Shown here: in pieces, positions 41,610 to 51,488 of the stretch
Layout: the number at the start of each line of letters is the position of its first letter
How positions within the stretch are numbered: position 1 is the first letter of the stretch
Source of the DNA: DAOTXR01 sp034435375
Lineage (GTDB): Bacteria; Chloroflexota; Anaerolineae; Aggregatilineales; UBA3940
Assembly (NCBI GenBank): GCA_034435375.1
Contig: DAOTXR010000083.1
Span: forward strand, 1-64,000
DNA length: 64,000 bases
Reading direction: 5' to 3'
Notes under the pieces: generated by a model
Databases searched by the model: none
What the model was told of the DNA's origin: nothing
Seen by the model: the letters and a program-made list of their open reading frames with translations, nothing else
Program-made: the position numbers and the translations under genes

Positions 41610-42674
41610 TCAGGCAGCCTGCTGGTTGCCAGGGCTGTTCCGCGCTGCCAGTGTCAGCAGGAGACCCAGGATGGCAATGCCATGCAGCAGACCTCCCCAC
41701 TGCCGTCCCGCCAGCCATCCGGCCAGGTCCCCAGCGATGCGCAGCGAGATAGAAACCTGCAGCAGGACCAATGGGGCGTACAGCACCGGGTGATACCTGA
41801 TCTCCCGACCCAGAATGGCCGGCAGGATGATCGGTGCATGCCCGAAGATCATGGATATGGTGAACCCGACCAAGACTGCGTGCAGCATGGCGTCATACTG
41901 CACACCAGCCAGCCTGGACCCGAAACCGATCATCATCACCCCGGCGGCAGCCAGCCAGATGTAGCCTGCCAACAGACAGGCGGCGATATAGCGCGGCATA
42001 CCATCGCTGCGGATGGTCCAGCGGGCAAGGTCAAAGCTCAGCAACCAGCCGCCCAGCAGGATGTAAGCCGTCCCCAGCAGGCGGATGCCAGTATCCGGCC
42101 AGATGCTCGCAGCCAGCAGCCCCAACAGTAACCAGGCCACGATCCCGCTGAACAGATGCCTGCTCCAGTTGGGCAGGCGCTTCACCCGTGACAGCTCCAA
42201 CCGCTCTCCAGCCACGGTCAGCACCAGAAACGCTGCCCACCATGCTGCCAGCCGGGGGATGGACCATCCGGCCATCCACAAGCTGCTGCCGGCCAGCCAG
42301 CACACAGCGCCCAGACCCATGGTCAACGTGTACGAGGCGGTGTGCTGCCGGACGATCACGACAAAGGCGATTACCAGGCCCAGCCCGGCCAGCACAAAAA
42401 GAACCTGTGAGGCAGCGGGGATGCCAGCCAGCAGAGCAACCGCCCCCGCAGCGCTCAGCGCAGGGCCAACATATCCCCACCAGCGCTGGAGAGCCACTGC
42501 CCGCTCGACAGCGATCAGTGTGCCCAGAAACCCGCAGATCATCAGCGGGCCATGATCGACCGGCTTCGCCACGAATGGAAGCAACCAGCCCATACGCACC
42601 AGGCCGAGCCAGCCGCCCAGCAGCAGCGAGCCGATGGCAATTGCCAGCAGAGGAAAACGGAGAGCGACTTTCAT
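41610..42674 (-). CDS. Polytopic membrane protein, NnrS-like or haem-binding
   Basis: A 354-residue protein with about eleven to twelve helices. DHGPLMICGFLGTLIAVERA and DAMLHAVLVGFTISMIFGHA place histidines at helix ends, as in NnrS-type haem/copper membrane proteins that occur with denitrification genes. VLTVAGERLELSRVKRLPNW is a conserved loop. The ATG at 42674 is used because the longer frame to 42767 begins with non-membrane sequence. It lies upstream of the nosZ promoter on the same strand and may help with NO or copper handling, but the assignment is soft. Confidence 0.6.
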   Translation of the reverse strand: MKVALRFPLLAIAIGSLLLGGWLGLVRMGWLLPFVAKPVDHGPLMICGFLGTLIAVERAVALQRWWGYVGPALSAAGAVALLAGIPAASQVLFVLAGLGLVIAFVVIVRQHTASYTLTMGLGAVCWLAGSSLWMAGWSIPRLAAWWAAFLVLTVAGERLELSRVKRLPNWSRHLFSGIVAWLLLGLLAASIWPDTGIRLLGTAYILLGGWLLSFDLARWTIRSDGMPRYIAACLLAGYIWLAAAGVMMIGFGSRLAGVQYDAMLHAVLVGFTISMIFGHAPIILPAILGREIRYHPVLYAPLVLLQVSISLRIAGDLAGWLAGRQWGGLLHGIAILGLLLTLAARNSPGNQQAA

Positions 42675-42833
42675 TATGGGTTCATCCCGACAGACTCCAG
42701 AGTGTGACGTGAGTCTTGCCATGCACCGGGTAGGCAGGCTGCAGACGTTCATTCCCCACCGCTGCACAGGAACAGGACATGCCTTCTGTCGCCCACGGTT
42801 GAGAAGAGGCTCCTCTGCGTTTCTTGCCTGCTG

Positions 42834-43064
42834 CTATTCTTTGTATGAGCAGAGACCTGAACCGCACTCACAGCCAGGGAGAAGACCCGATGAATCTCCT
42901 TTGCCATCTCCGGTCAGGACTATGAAACCGCTGAGTAGCTGCCTGGTATGCTCGCTCTGGCATCTGGGACATTGGGGCTTCAGTCTGTCCTCTCTCTCCT
43001 TGATGGAGGCACGTATCTCAAAAAGTGTGCCACAGTCCTCACAGTGAAACTCATAGATTGGCAT
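42834..43064 (-). CDS. FmdB-family zinc-ribbon protein
   Basis: A 76-residue protein opening MPIYEFHCEDCGTLFEIRAS, then PQCPRCQSEHTRQLLSG: the CxxC...CxxC zinc ribbon of the FmdB regulatory-protein family. The C-terminal PGCECGSGLCSY holds additional cysteines. It starts 3 bases after the Acr3 stop on the same strand, so it is probably co-transcribed with the arsenic genes. No specific function is known. Confidence 0.82.
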   Translation of the reverse strand: MPIYEFHCEDCGTLFEIRASIKEREDRLKPQCPRCQSEHTRQLLSGFIVLTGDGKGDSSGLLPGCECGSGLCSYKE

Positions 43065-43067
43065 GTT

Positions 43068-44198
<1,131 letters not shown>

Positions 44199-44221
44199 GA
44201 TCAGTGTAGTCCTTTCTGATA

Positions 44222-44650
44222 TCAGATTGCCGGTGTTGTCATATCGGATGGCGTTGTTGCTTCAGCGGCGATGAGTGTCCCACAGGAGGGCTGGCGCAGG
44301 CCTATGTGTCCGGGATCAAGAAATGCCCGCAGCGTTGTGCTCAAACTTTCAAGCCTTTCCCTGCTGACCGAGTAAAAAATCCAGCGGGCATCGTGACTCG
44401 CACGTTCCACATCGACCAATCCTGCTTCCCGCAAGACACGCAAGTGATGGGAGATCAGGTTGGGCGCAAGCTGCAGCGCCTCGCCCAGCTCGCAGTTACA
44501 GTAGGTGCCCTGCCTAAGCAGGTCGAAGATTCGCAGGCGATTCGGCTCTGCCAGCGCTTTGAGGACATGAGATAGATTCGCAAAGTCGATCTCTTGGAGC
44601 GCGGCTTCTGTTTCCATGGGCAGCTTTTCGCTTGACAGTTCAATAGACAT
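44222..44650 (-). CDS. arsR: ArsR-family metalloregulator
   Basis: Winged-helix repressor. LKALAEPNRLRIFDLLRQ, the metal-binding pair in TYCNCELGEALQLAPNLISH and LREAGLVDVERASHDAR are the ArsR/SmtB marks; CNC corresponds to the CxC arsenite site. The full frame from 44650 gives 142 residues. The start is uncertain: a -10-like GATAAT (44664-44659, minus) puts transcription start within 2 bases of this ATG, so the ATG at 44617 (131 residues) could be the real one. A C-terminal CGTL cysteine may assist arsenite binding. Confidence 0.88.
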   Translation of the reverse strand: MSIELSSEKLPMETEAALQEIDFANLSHVLKALAEPNRLRIFDLLRQGTYCNCELGEALQLAPNLISHHLRVLREAGLVDVERASHDARWIFYSVSRERLESLSTTLRAFLDPGHIGLRQPSCGTLIAAEATTPSDMTTPAI

Positions 44651-44657
44651 TGAACTG
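44636..44657. promoter_or_regulatory. ArsR operator overlapping the arsR start
   Basis: CAGTTCAAT at 44636-44644 and ATTGAACTG at 44649-44657 are perfect inverted arms around 4 bases. The TTCAA/TTGAA core is that of ArsR/SmtB sites. It spans the first possible arsR start codon and the inferred transcription start, giving direct steric repression of arsR-acr3. Confidence 0.65.
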
Positions 44658-44918
44658 TATTATCCTGAAAATCACCGACCGGGAAAGTGAAGGATGTCAT
44701 TGGTTTGATGTGATGAGTAATCACCCCATGCAATCTACACAAAACATAACCATCGCCAGCACGGAACTTGGCCGCACTGGGGCTGTTCGTCAATAATTCT
44801 GTAATCGGGTATGGTATGCAATACGACTCTGGAGAGCTATTTGTCTCGCTGCCACTGAGTTGACAGATACTCTTGTATAAGACTTCTTCCGGATGGCTCC
44901 GCCGTCTGAGGGCATGGG

Positions 44919-45752
44919 ATGAATCTGAGCGAGCTGACCCAACTGTACGACCTATCTGGTAAGACGGCTGTCATCACCGGCGGCGCAGGCATATTGGGCG
45001 GTGAGATGGCCTGTGCCCTGGTGGGCTGCGGCGCGAATGTGGCCGTGCTAGACAGAAATCCAGCTCTGCCGGAGGGGCTAAGAAGGTCGATGGATGCGGG
45101 GCCAGGTAAATATATGGTCGCCTTTGGCGATGTGCTGGCACCAGACACCATGCTGGAAGCGGAGGCGGCCATTCGAGCAGCCTTCGGGCCGGTGACGATG
45201 CTCATCAATGCCGCCGGTGGCAACCACCCCAAAGCCACGACTGGCCCTGATATGAGTTTCTTTGATCTGCCGCGCGAGGCGCTGGAGTTCGTCTTTGATC
45301 TGAACCTCATCGGCACAATTTTGTCCAGCCAGGTGTTTGGCCGAGGAATGGCCGAACGCGGTGAGGGGGTCATCCTCAACGTATCTTCGATGAATGCCTT
45401 TACGCCCCTGACGCGCATCCCGGCCTATTCGGCGGCCAAGGCAGGGGTAAGCAACTTCACTCGATGGCTGGCGGTATACATGGCTCAGGAATATAGCCCT
45501 CGAATTCGTGTCAATGCTATCGCCCCAGGCTTTTTCCTGACCGAGCAAAACCGCTTTCTGTTGACCGACACGCAAACCGGAGGGCTAACTACGCGAGGCC
45601 AGCGGATCATAGACCACACGCCAATGGGCCGCTTTGGCAATCCCGAAGACTTGCTTGGCCCAGTGCTGTGGCTGCTGTCGCCAGCTTCCGCCTTCGTGAC
45701 AGGGGTGGTCATCCCGGTGGATGGTGGCTTTTCCGCGTTCAGTGGAGTGTAG
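44919..45752 (+). CDS. SDR oxidoreductase, D-mannonate/fructuronate-reductase type
   Basis: A 277-residue SDR. TGGAGILGGEMACAL (cofactor), INAAGGNHP, the serine strand NVSSMNAFTPLTRIPAYSAA with YSAAK as active site, NAIAPGFFLTEQNRFLL and DGGFSAFSGV agree with the SDR branch annotated as D-mannonate oxidoreductase, which converts fructuronate to mannonate in hexuronate breakdown. There is no UxuA or other hexuronate gene nearby, so the substrate is only a suggestion. ATG 44919 has GAGGG upstream at about 44906. Confidence 0.8.
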   Translation: MNLSELTQLYDLSGKTAVITGGAGILGGEMACALVGCGANVAVLDRNPALPEGLRRSMDAGPGKYMVAFGDVLAPDTMLEAEAAIRAAFGPVTMLINAAGGNHPKATTGPDMSFFDLPREALEFVFDLNLIGTILSSQVFGRGMAERGEGVILNVSSMNAFTPLTRIPAYSAAKAGVSNFTRWLAVYMAQEYSPRIRVNAIAPGFFLTEQNRFLLTDTQTGGLTTRGQRIIDHTPMGRFGNPEDLLGPVLWLLSPASAFVTGVVIPVDGGFSAFSGV

Positions 45753-46091
45753 CGATGCCCCTTGCCTTTCCGTACGGCAGCCGCAGAGGCACCCATCCGG
45801 CCATGACTTCTGCTTCGTATCTGACGACTCTTCTGGGAGGGCGTGATGGCGTATGCTCCACCTATGCCGTCCTAGGGCGGGGTGTTGCCTGTCCCTGACC
45901 TTGTCATCCACTCCCCTCTGTTTGTCACATGGCCGCACATGGTGTTAAACTGCCAGAGTCTACATCCAATGATGAACTCCAGCGACATTGGCAACCTGTC
46001 TACAGAGCACACTCACAGACTCTAGCCGTCTGGCAGATACAATGTCACGCCACGCCTAAGAGACTGAACACCTCGTTCAAGAGGATGGCTG
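45753..46091. other. Non-coding gap of 339 bases, nothing recognised
   Basis: Between the SDR and the glycosyltransferase gene. A 65-codon frame at 45929-46126 shows no family character and runs into the next gene. TACAAT at about 46037-46042 could be a -10 for the glycosyltransferase gene, with no clear -35. Confidence 0.4.
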
Positions 46092-48488
46092 ATGGTCGAA
46101 TCGCCCACGCATGCACCTCACTCTGAAGCACACCTCGCCTGCCATCTGATCTTTGCCGCGCTCCTGTTGGCGGCCCTATTCGGGCTGGCCACGGGAAGCG
46201 CGCTTGACAAGTCCCCGGTTGTGGGTGAGGGGACAATCCTCGCCCCTGGTTGGGCGTTCTGGCGCACTGGTCACCTGCTGGATTCTGGTCAGCCACTGTT
46301 GCCTGCCTTGATCGGCGGGCTGGGGATGATGCTGGAACCAGAACTGCCTGCGCCGACGCAGTTGGGCAGCTGGCAGTCTTCCGATGTCTCTGCCTTCAGC
46401 CGCGATTTGCTCTGGCAACAAGGGATCAATACCAACCGGACGATCTTCCTGGGGCGGCTGCCAACCATCTGGCTGGCGGTCCTTCTGGGGGCGGTAATCT
46501 GGCGCTGGGGGCGCGAAAGCTATGGCCTGTTGAGCGCAGCAGTGGCACTGGGATTGTATGCTTTCTCACCGACGGTGCTGGCGAGTGCCCATGTTGCAAC
46601 CCCACACCTGCTGGCCGCCGCCTTGTACGTGACCGCACTTTATGCGTGGACGCGCACTCTGCACCGAAAGACGGCTGGCTGGCTGGTTGTGAGCGGGCTG
46701 ACGCTGGGATCGGCGCTGTTGATGAACTCCCTGGCTGTGACCTTGCTGGCAGCTGTTCCTATTCTTGCAGCGATCTACGCCCGTCGAAATGGCCCTCTAT
46801 CACTCAGGCGCCCTGCCCTGTTGGCGTCTCTTTTTGACGCCATAGGCAAGCTGCCGCTTGGGTGGCTGTGGTCGGTGCTGCTGGCATTGACTATGTTAGC
46901 TGTAGTCGCCGCACTGATGTTGTGGGGGACTGCAGCGCTGACTACGGGCCGCCTTGACCTAGAAATCCTCATCAGCAGCCTGTTGAGGTCTCTCAGATGG
47001 CCTCCAATTGTGGAACGCGCCTACCTGCTAGGGCGCTTTGCACCGGGTGGGTGGTGGTACTATCCGTTCATTGCGTTGGGAGTCAAGGTCCCCCTGCCTG
47101 CGCTGACGTTGATCTTTGCCGGCCTAACCGTGGCTGCTGCTCATGGCGTTGAGCGGGGCGAGTGGCAGCTACTGATCCCCACTGGGTTGTCACTTGGCCT
47201 GGCAGCTGTCATGCATGACAGTGGGGGGGGACGTTCGCTGCTGCCTGAGCTATGCCTGTTGTTTCTGTTCGCCTCGCGGCTGGTCGCCGATCGCGCCCAG
47301 CCTGGTTGGGCCGGGCTGGGCTTTACCGGTGTGCTGTGGATACCTGCGATCGTGACCGGTTTACTCGCTTTTCCCGATTATCTCTCATTTACTAACCTGT
47401 TGACCGAGGGGGCAGACGGCGCCTGGCAGGTAGTCGGCGGGCCGGACCTCGACCAGGGACAGGACCTCCTGGCGCTGTCAAACTACCTACGCCAGCATGG
47501 AGTGAGCCGTATCTACCTGAGTTACTACGGAGATGCCCCTCCATCTGCCTATGGAATCGATTACCTGGCGCTGCCCGGTGGATCGAAGCCGGAGGACGAC
47601 ATCCCACAGGCAGATTTTCCCCCGCTCAACCCTGCGCCGGGTCTGTATGTGATCAGCGCCAATCACGTGATCGGCATCCCAGAGGACATCCGTGACACCT
47701 TTGCCTACTTCCGCAACCAGATGCCTGTGACCCAGGTGGGCGGCAGCCTCTACGTTTACGAGGTGCTGCCGATTGCGTTGCCGGTCAGTGGCCGCGAAGG
47801 AGCATGGTTTGCCCAGTGTACAGCCCCCGATCCTGTAGAACGCGAGGAAACGCTGCGCTCGCTGACTGGCATTTCTGATTTGCGTGTGTTCAACTTCGAT
47901 TGCCAACAGAGTCTGCCATTCCCGGATGGTCCTGGCTGGCTGCTGCTGCCTGCTGGGATCAACCCTGTGTTCGACTTGGGCCAGCCGAACTATACCGCTC
48001 GCTTTGAGGACGGGTCGCCGCGCTACCACGTGTGGCGGGTGGGTGCTCCGCCAGAGCCGCCGTCTTCGACGGTCGAGTTTCCTGCTGTGCCCCTGCCAGT
48101 ACCGATTGCGGGGACCGTAGAGCTGCTTGGCTATCAGGTCAGTGCGACATCGCTCGCGCCGGGCGAGGAATTGGTGCTCAAGTCGTGGTGGCGTGTGCGC
48201 GAGCCGCCTTTACCGCCTGTTTCGTTGTTTGCCTACTTGCTTGCGCCGGATGGCTCTACACTCTATGCTGCTGATGGTGTGGGCGTGGTGGCGGAGAATT
48301 GGCGGCCTGGCACGATTATCATCCAACAGCATCGCTTCGCCATGAGCACAGAAATATCATCTGGAAGCTACACCCTGGCCGTTGGATTGAAGTCGCTCAG
48401 CACGGGTGAAGCCTATCCCGTATCGCAGGCCGGGGATCGGGTGGTGAGTCAGATCGTACTGCGCAGCGTGCAGGTCGAGGAGGAGTGA
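46092..48488 (+). CDS. GT-C/GT39-like membrane glycosyltransferase with C-terminal beta domain
   Basis: A 798-residue protein. Roughly ten or more helices occupy residues 15-430, beginning LIFAALLLAALFGLATGSAL with an extracytoplasmic loop where GT39 enzymes have their catalytic Asp (here SALDKSPVVGEGTILAPGWA). The rest is soluble and outside: a mixed domain and a final beta domain (VELLGYQVSATSLAPGEELV, SLFAYLLAPDGSTLYAADGV) typical of Chloroflexota glycosyltransferases that use polyprenyl-linked sugars. The sugar and acceptor are unknown. AAGAGG precedes ATG 46092. The next gene, 41 bases on, is another GT-C enzyme. Confidence 0.7.
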   Translation: MVESPTHAPHSEAHLACHLIFAALLLAALFGLATGSALDKSPVVGEGTILAPGWAFWRTGHLLDSGQPLLPALIGGLGMMLEPELPAPTQLGSWQSSDVSAFSRDLLWQQGINTNRTIFLGRLPTIWLAVLLGAVIWRWGRESYGLLSAAVALGLYAFSPTVLASAHVATPHLLAAALYVTALYAWTRTLHRKTAGWLVVSGLTLGSALLMNSLAVTLLAAVPILAAIYARRNGPLSLRRPALLASLFDAIGKLPLGWLWSVLLALTMLAVVAALMLWGTAALTTGRLDLEILISSLLRSLRWPPIVERAYLLGRFAPGGWWYYPFIALGVKVPLPALTLIFAGLTVAAAHGVERGEWQLLIPTGLSLGLAAVMHDSGGGRSLLPELCLLFLFASRLVADRAQPGWAGLGFTGVLWIPAIVTGLLAFPDYLSFTNLLTEGADGAWQVVGGPDLDQGQDLLALSNYLRQHGVSRIYLSYYGDAPPSAYGIDYLALPGGSKPEDDIPQADFPPLNPAPGLYVISANHVIGIPEDIRDTFAYFRNQMPVTQVGGSLYVYEVLPIALPVSGREGAWFAQCTAPDPVEREETLRSLTGISDLRVFNFDCQQSLPFPDGPGWLLLPAGINPVFDLGQPNYTARFEDGSPRYHVWRVGAPPEPPSSTVEFPAVPLPVPIAGTVELLGYQVSATSLAPGEELVLKSWWRVREPPLPPVSLFAYLLAPDGSTLYAADGVGVVAENWRPGTIIIQQHRFAMSTEISSGSYTLAVGLKSLSTGEAYPVSQAGDRVVSQIVLRSVQVEEE

Positions 48489-48529
48489 CGTTGAGGCTAG
48501 AGGGCGCCTGGATAAGTGAGGAAATCAGC

Positions 48530-50101
48530 ATGAAACGCGGCGTCTACATTGGAGGGCTGCTTCTGGCAATCTTGCTCCTGCTTGGTGGATCAGCCCTGCA
48601 CACAGTGGCCGGTTACTCTGACAAGGACCTTTCGGGGCATGCCTGGGGAAGCGATGATGCCTACATCTCCTATCGCTATGCCAGGAATCTGGTTGAGGGG
48701 CACGGGTTGGTCTACAACGCCGGCGAACGGGTGGAGGGATACTCGAACTTTTTGTATACGCTGCTTATCGCATTGGGGATGCTGGCCATTCCAGACCACA
48801 GAATCTACTACTTCTCGGTTGTGGTCAATGCGATATTTATGAGCGCAGCGCTGATCGTTTTCTCGCTGGCGATGCGGCGCAGGCATGGGAATGCCACGGG
48901 CCTTGTGGCTGCTTTTCTGTTCGCGCTGTTCCCGGCACTGTGGAGCTGGGTAGCCTCTGGGTTGGAGACGCCGCTGATCGTCCTGCTCCAGATCATCATC
49001 TGGCTCAGCGCCGAGCGCTTGGTGGCCGAGGACGGCTCGCGCTCGCTTTCCCGCGGAGTGTTATGTGCAGCGATGGTCCTCTCGATCCTGGCGCGGGCCG
49101 ATGGATTCATCGCGCCAGGGCTGGCCATCGGGTATCTCCTGCTCAAGCGGCGTTGGAAAGACGCCCTGTTCGGCGCAGCTGTCGTCGTAGTGACGGTCGG
49201 TGTGTATTTTGGATGGCGGATGGCCTACTATGGCTATCTGCTGCCCAATACCTACTATGCCAAAGTAGCTGGCCCGTTGTTCACACGCTTCAAGCTGGCG
49301 CTCAAGCAACTGATCCTCGAGTCGCCCTACAATGGGATGCTTCCCTACTTTGTGATCGTGTTACTGGCTGCCGACAAGCTGATTCTCGACTTTCTCCGAG
49401 AACGGCGGCAGGCAATCCAGAAAGTCGGTTTTGAGTTGGTCTTTGCAGCGGGCCTGATGGCTACCTGGTTCTACATTGGCGGAGATCGCTTCCGCGAGCG
49501 GTTCTTGGTAGTCATTTTTGCTTTGGGCCTTTCGCTGTTCTTTAAGCTGAACCTGTCGGGTGTGGCGCGGTGGCAGATCATGGGAGTGGTCGTGCCAGTG
49601 CTGCTCATGTTTCACGTGCTGCCCTTCGCCCGCGATCCGCGCTTTGATTACATGCTAGATAAGTATGATCGCTGGGTCCTGCTGGGAGAATACCTGGGCG
49701 AGCACCATTCGGGTCAGGTGTTGGCCATCGATGCAGCCGGCAAGGTTCCGTTTTACTCCAGGCTTGAGACCATCGATATGTTGGGATTGAATGACGAGAC
49801 CATCGGCCACATGCCGGTTGAAGAGTTCCTGGCCGCTGGCCACACCAAGTTCGACCCTGAGTATGTTTTCTCTCGCTCGCCCGATCTGATCGCTGCCTGG
49901 TTAAACCCCGATCTCAACATGGATTGGGGGCTGGATCGAGCACGCTATGAGGTCGAGGGCTACCGGCTGCGCTATGTGGTCAACGGCGAGAAGGTTGCCC
50001 AGGAGGACAACATCATCGATGTGAGCGACATGGGACCAGAGCAGATCATAGCCCTGGTCAATCAGGGCTATGACTATGGTGTGCTTGAAAGGCAGCCCTG
50101 A
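48530..50101 (+). CDS. GT-C family glycosyltransferase, arabinofuranosyltransferase-like
   Basis: Membrane protein of 523 residues with a first helix (YIGGLLLAILLLLGG) and loop GSDDAYISYRYARNLVEGHG, followed by LVYNAGERVEGYSNFLYTLL. DD followed by aromatic/RY and GERVEGYSN is the signature I know from AftB-like beta-arabinofuranosyltransferases of mycobacteria, which use decaprenyl-phospho-arabinose. The C-terminal 110 residues are extracytoplasmic (FDYMLDKYDRWVLLGEYLGE). GAGGAAATC precedes ATG 48530; the longer upstream frame overlaps the previous gene. Confidence 0.78.
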   Translation: MKRGVYIGGLLLAILLLLGGSALHTVAGYSDKDLSGHAWGSDDAYISYRYARNLVEGHGLVYNAGERVEGYSNFLYTLLIALGMLAIPDHRIYYFSVVVNAIFMSAALIVFSLAMRRRHGNATGLVAAFLFALFPALWSWVASGLETPLIVLLQIIIWLSAERLVAEDGSRSLSRGVLCAAMVLSILARADGFIAPGLAIGYLLLKRRWKDALFGAAVVVVTVGVYFGWRMAYYGYLLPNTYYAKVAGPLFTRFKLALKQLILESPYNGMLPYFVIVLLAADKLILDFLRERRQAIQKVGFELVFAAGLMATWFYIGGDRFRERFLVVIFALGLSLFFKLNLSGVARWQIMGVVVPVLLMFHVLPFARDPRFDYMLDKYDRWVLLGEYLGEHHSGQVLAIDAAGKVPFYSRLETIDMLGLNDETIGHMPVEEFLAAGHTKFDPEYVFSRSPDLIAAWLNPDLNMDWGLDRARYEVEGYRLRYVVNGEKVAQEDNIIDVSDMGPEQIIALVNQGYDYGVLERQP

Positions 50102-50112
50102 CAACAACCTGC

Positions 50113-50562
50113 TCAGAGTTTCTTGTGGAATGTGTATGACGTCTTGATGACCTGATAGCCCAGAGCGGTGTAAAATCGATGTGCACTCTCACGAACAATG
50201 TTCGAGCGGAGGCGGATCTCGTCGCAGCCATTTTCGCAAGCCCACCTCTCGGCAGCCTGCATCAGAAGTTGCCCTGCCCCGTTGCGGCGGTGATTGACGT
50301 CGACGACTAGCCCACCTATCTCGACGAACCTGTCACACACCATCAGGCGGCTCACATAAGCGTGCACCCAGCCGATTACCTCACCGGTGGATGTCTCTGC
50401 GACATAGACCACCGACTCGTCTGTCTGCACATTTCCGAGCCGCTCCACGACATCAGAGGGGAGGGTAGGGTAGCCTAACTGATCGCACAGCGATGCTAGC
50501 CGGTCAGCATCTTCTGGGCGGGCAATACGGACCACGAACGTGCGGCTTGGTTCTGGCTTCAC
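50113..50562 (-). CDS. GNAT-family N-acetyltransferase
   Basis: A 149-residue acetyl-CoA-dependent transferase: FVVRIARPEDADRLASLCDQ at the start, VAETSTGEVIGWVHAYVSRL and the acetyl-CoA loop VVDVNHRRNGAGQLLMQAAE, then IRLRSNIVRESAHRFYTALG and YQVIKTSYTFHKKL. The start is the GTG at 50562, with GGAGGG 6 bases upstream; the long frame to 50781 reads through the amidase terminator and is unlikely. Substrate unknown. Confidence 0.85.
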   Translation of the reverse strand: MKPEPSRTFVVRIARPEDADRLASLCDQLGYPTLPSDVVERLGNVQTDESVVYVAETSTGEVIGWVHAYVSRLMVCDRFVEIGGLVVDVNHRRNGAGQLLMQAAERWACENGCDEIRLRSNIVRESAHRFYTALGYQVIKTSYTFHKKL

Positions 50563-50638
50563 ACTGTACCCTCCACGGTTAAGCGGCTGTCTGGGGCAAA
50601 TGGCAATGGGCCAATGGAATAGGCCCTCGGCTGTTCTT

Positions 50639-50678
50639 AAAAGAGGACCCTCCCTGGGGCCACTGCCTGCGGGAGGGT
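50639..50678 (-). terminator. Rho-independent terminator after the amidase gene
   Basis: On the minus strand, ACCCTCCC (revcomp side at 50671-50678) pairs with 50647-50654 through a 16-base loop and is followed by a short T-run (complement of AAAA at 50639-50642). It lies 33 bases after the amidase stop. Confidence 0.6.
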
Positions 50679-50710
50679 TGTCGTCTTGGGGCCGGCAGGT
50701 AAGTTGGGCA

Positions 50711-51442
50711 TCAGTGGCTGGGTGTGTCAGGGAACGTGTATGGGCAACGATCCCGTTCTTCCTGCCCAGCGCCGCCGCCATTGCTATAGTAGTGGTTTAT
50801 CCCATCGAACATGGCCTGAGCGATCGCCTGGCGGCGTGAAGTTGGGCCTGTGTCAAGCAACAACTGGGCCTCACTATTGTTTGTAATAAACACTGGCTCC
50901 ACCAACACGCCTGGCATCTCTGAGCACATCAGTATCCCGGCGTCGAATCGGCCCACCCCTAGGTCCCTGAAGCGCCACGTAACCACCGGATCGCTGCTGA
51001 GTGCGGGATACAGGGCATCGTAGATGGCTTGAGCTAATGGCTTGTCATCATAGTAATAGAGCACCAGCGTCCCATCAATCCGCTCGCTAGGCGAGCCGTT
51101 GGCATGAATGGAGATCAGCAGATCGGCGCCGACCTTGTTGCAGTAGGTATAACGCACATCTTTAGGTATGTTGGTGTTGTCGGTGCGGGTCATCTCCACA
51201 CGATAGCCTGCGCCCTCCAGCAAAGCCTTGAGGCGAAAAGCTATGTCCAGGTTGAACTCGTCCTCAGTCAGCCGGTGTCTGGCATTGTACGTGCCAGTGC
51301 TGCTGCCGTGTCCAGGATCGAGGCAGATGATCGCTGGTCCTGTCTCCTGGGCTATCGCTGGCTGTGCCAGGAAAAGGGCCGATGACATCATCCCAAGAGC
51401 CAAGACGGCGGCTGCGGAGACCAGGATGGAGCGTTTGTTCAA
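50711..51442 (-). CDS. Secreted N-acetylmuramoyl-L-alanine amidase
   Basis: Cell-wall hydrolase of the Amidase_3 family, 243 residues. A Sec signal peptide at 1-31 (VLALGMMSSALFLAQPAIAQ) precedes a zinc-dependent domain: CLDPGHGSSTG (His ligand), LTEDEFNLDIAFRL (Glu), LLISIHANGS (His) and GVLVEPVFITNNSEA (catalytic Glu). The last 35 residues are non-conserved. It is followed by a terminator at 50639-50678. Confidence 0.9.
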   Translation of the reverse strand: MNKRSILVSAAAVLALGMMSSALFLAQPAIAQETGPAIICLDPGHGSSTGTYNARHRLTEDEFNLDIAFRLKALLEGAGYRVEMTRTDNTNIPKDVRYTYCNKVGADLLISIHANGSPSERIDGTLVLYYYDDKPLAQAIYDALYPALSSDPVVTWRFRDLGVGRFDAGILMCSEMPGVLVEPVFITNNSEAQLLLDTGPTSRRQAIAQAMFDGINHYYSNGGGAGQEERDRCPYTFPDTPSH

Positions 51443-51488
51443 AGTTCATGTCCTTTCCCGTGTTGCTGGCGAATAGGGCCTGAGCTGA

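Noticed and set aside
45929..46126. Small plus-strand frame in front of the glycosyltransferase gene
   Set aside because: No family character, no ribosome site, and it overlaps the start of the real gene.
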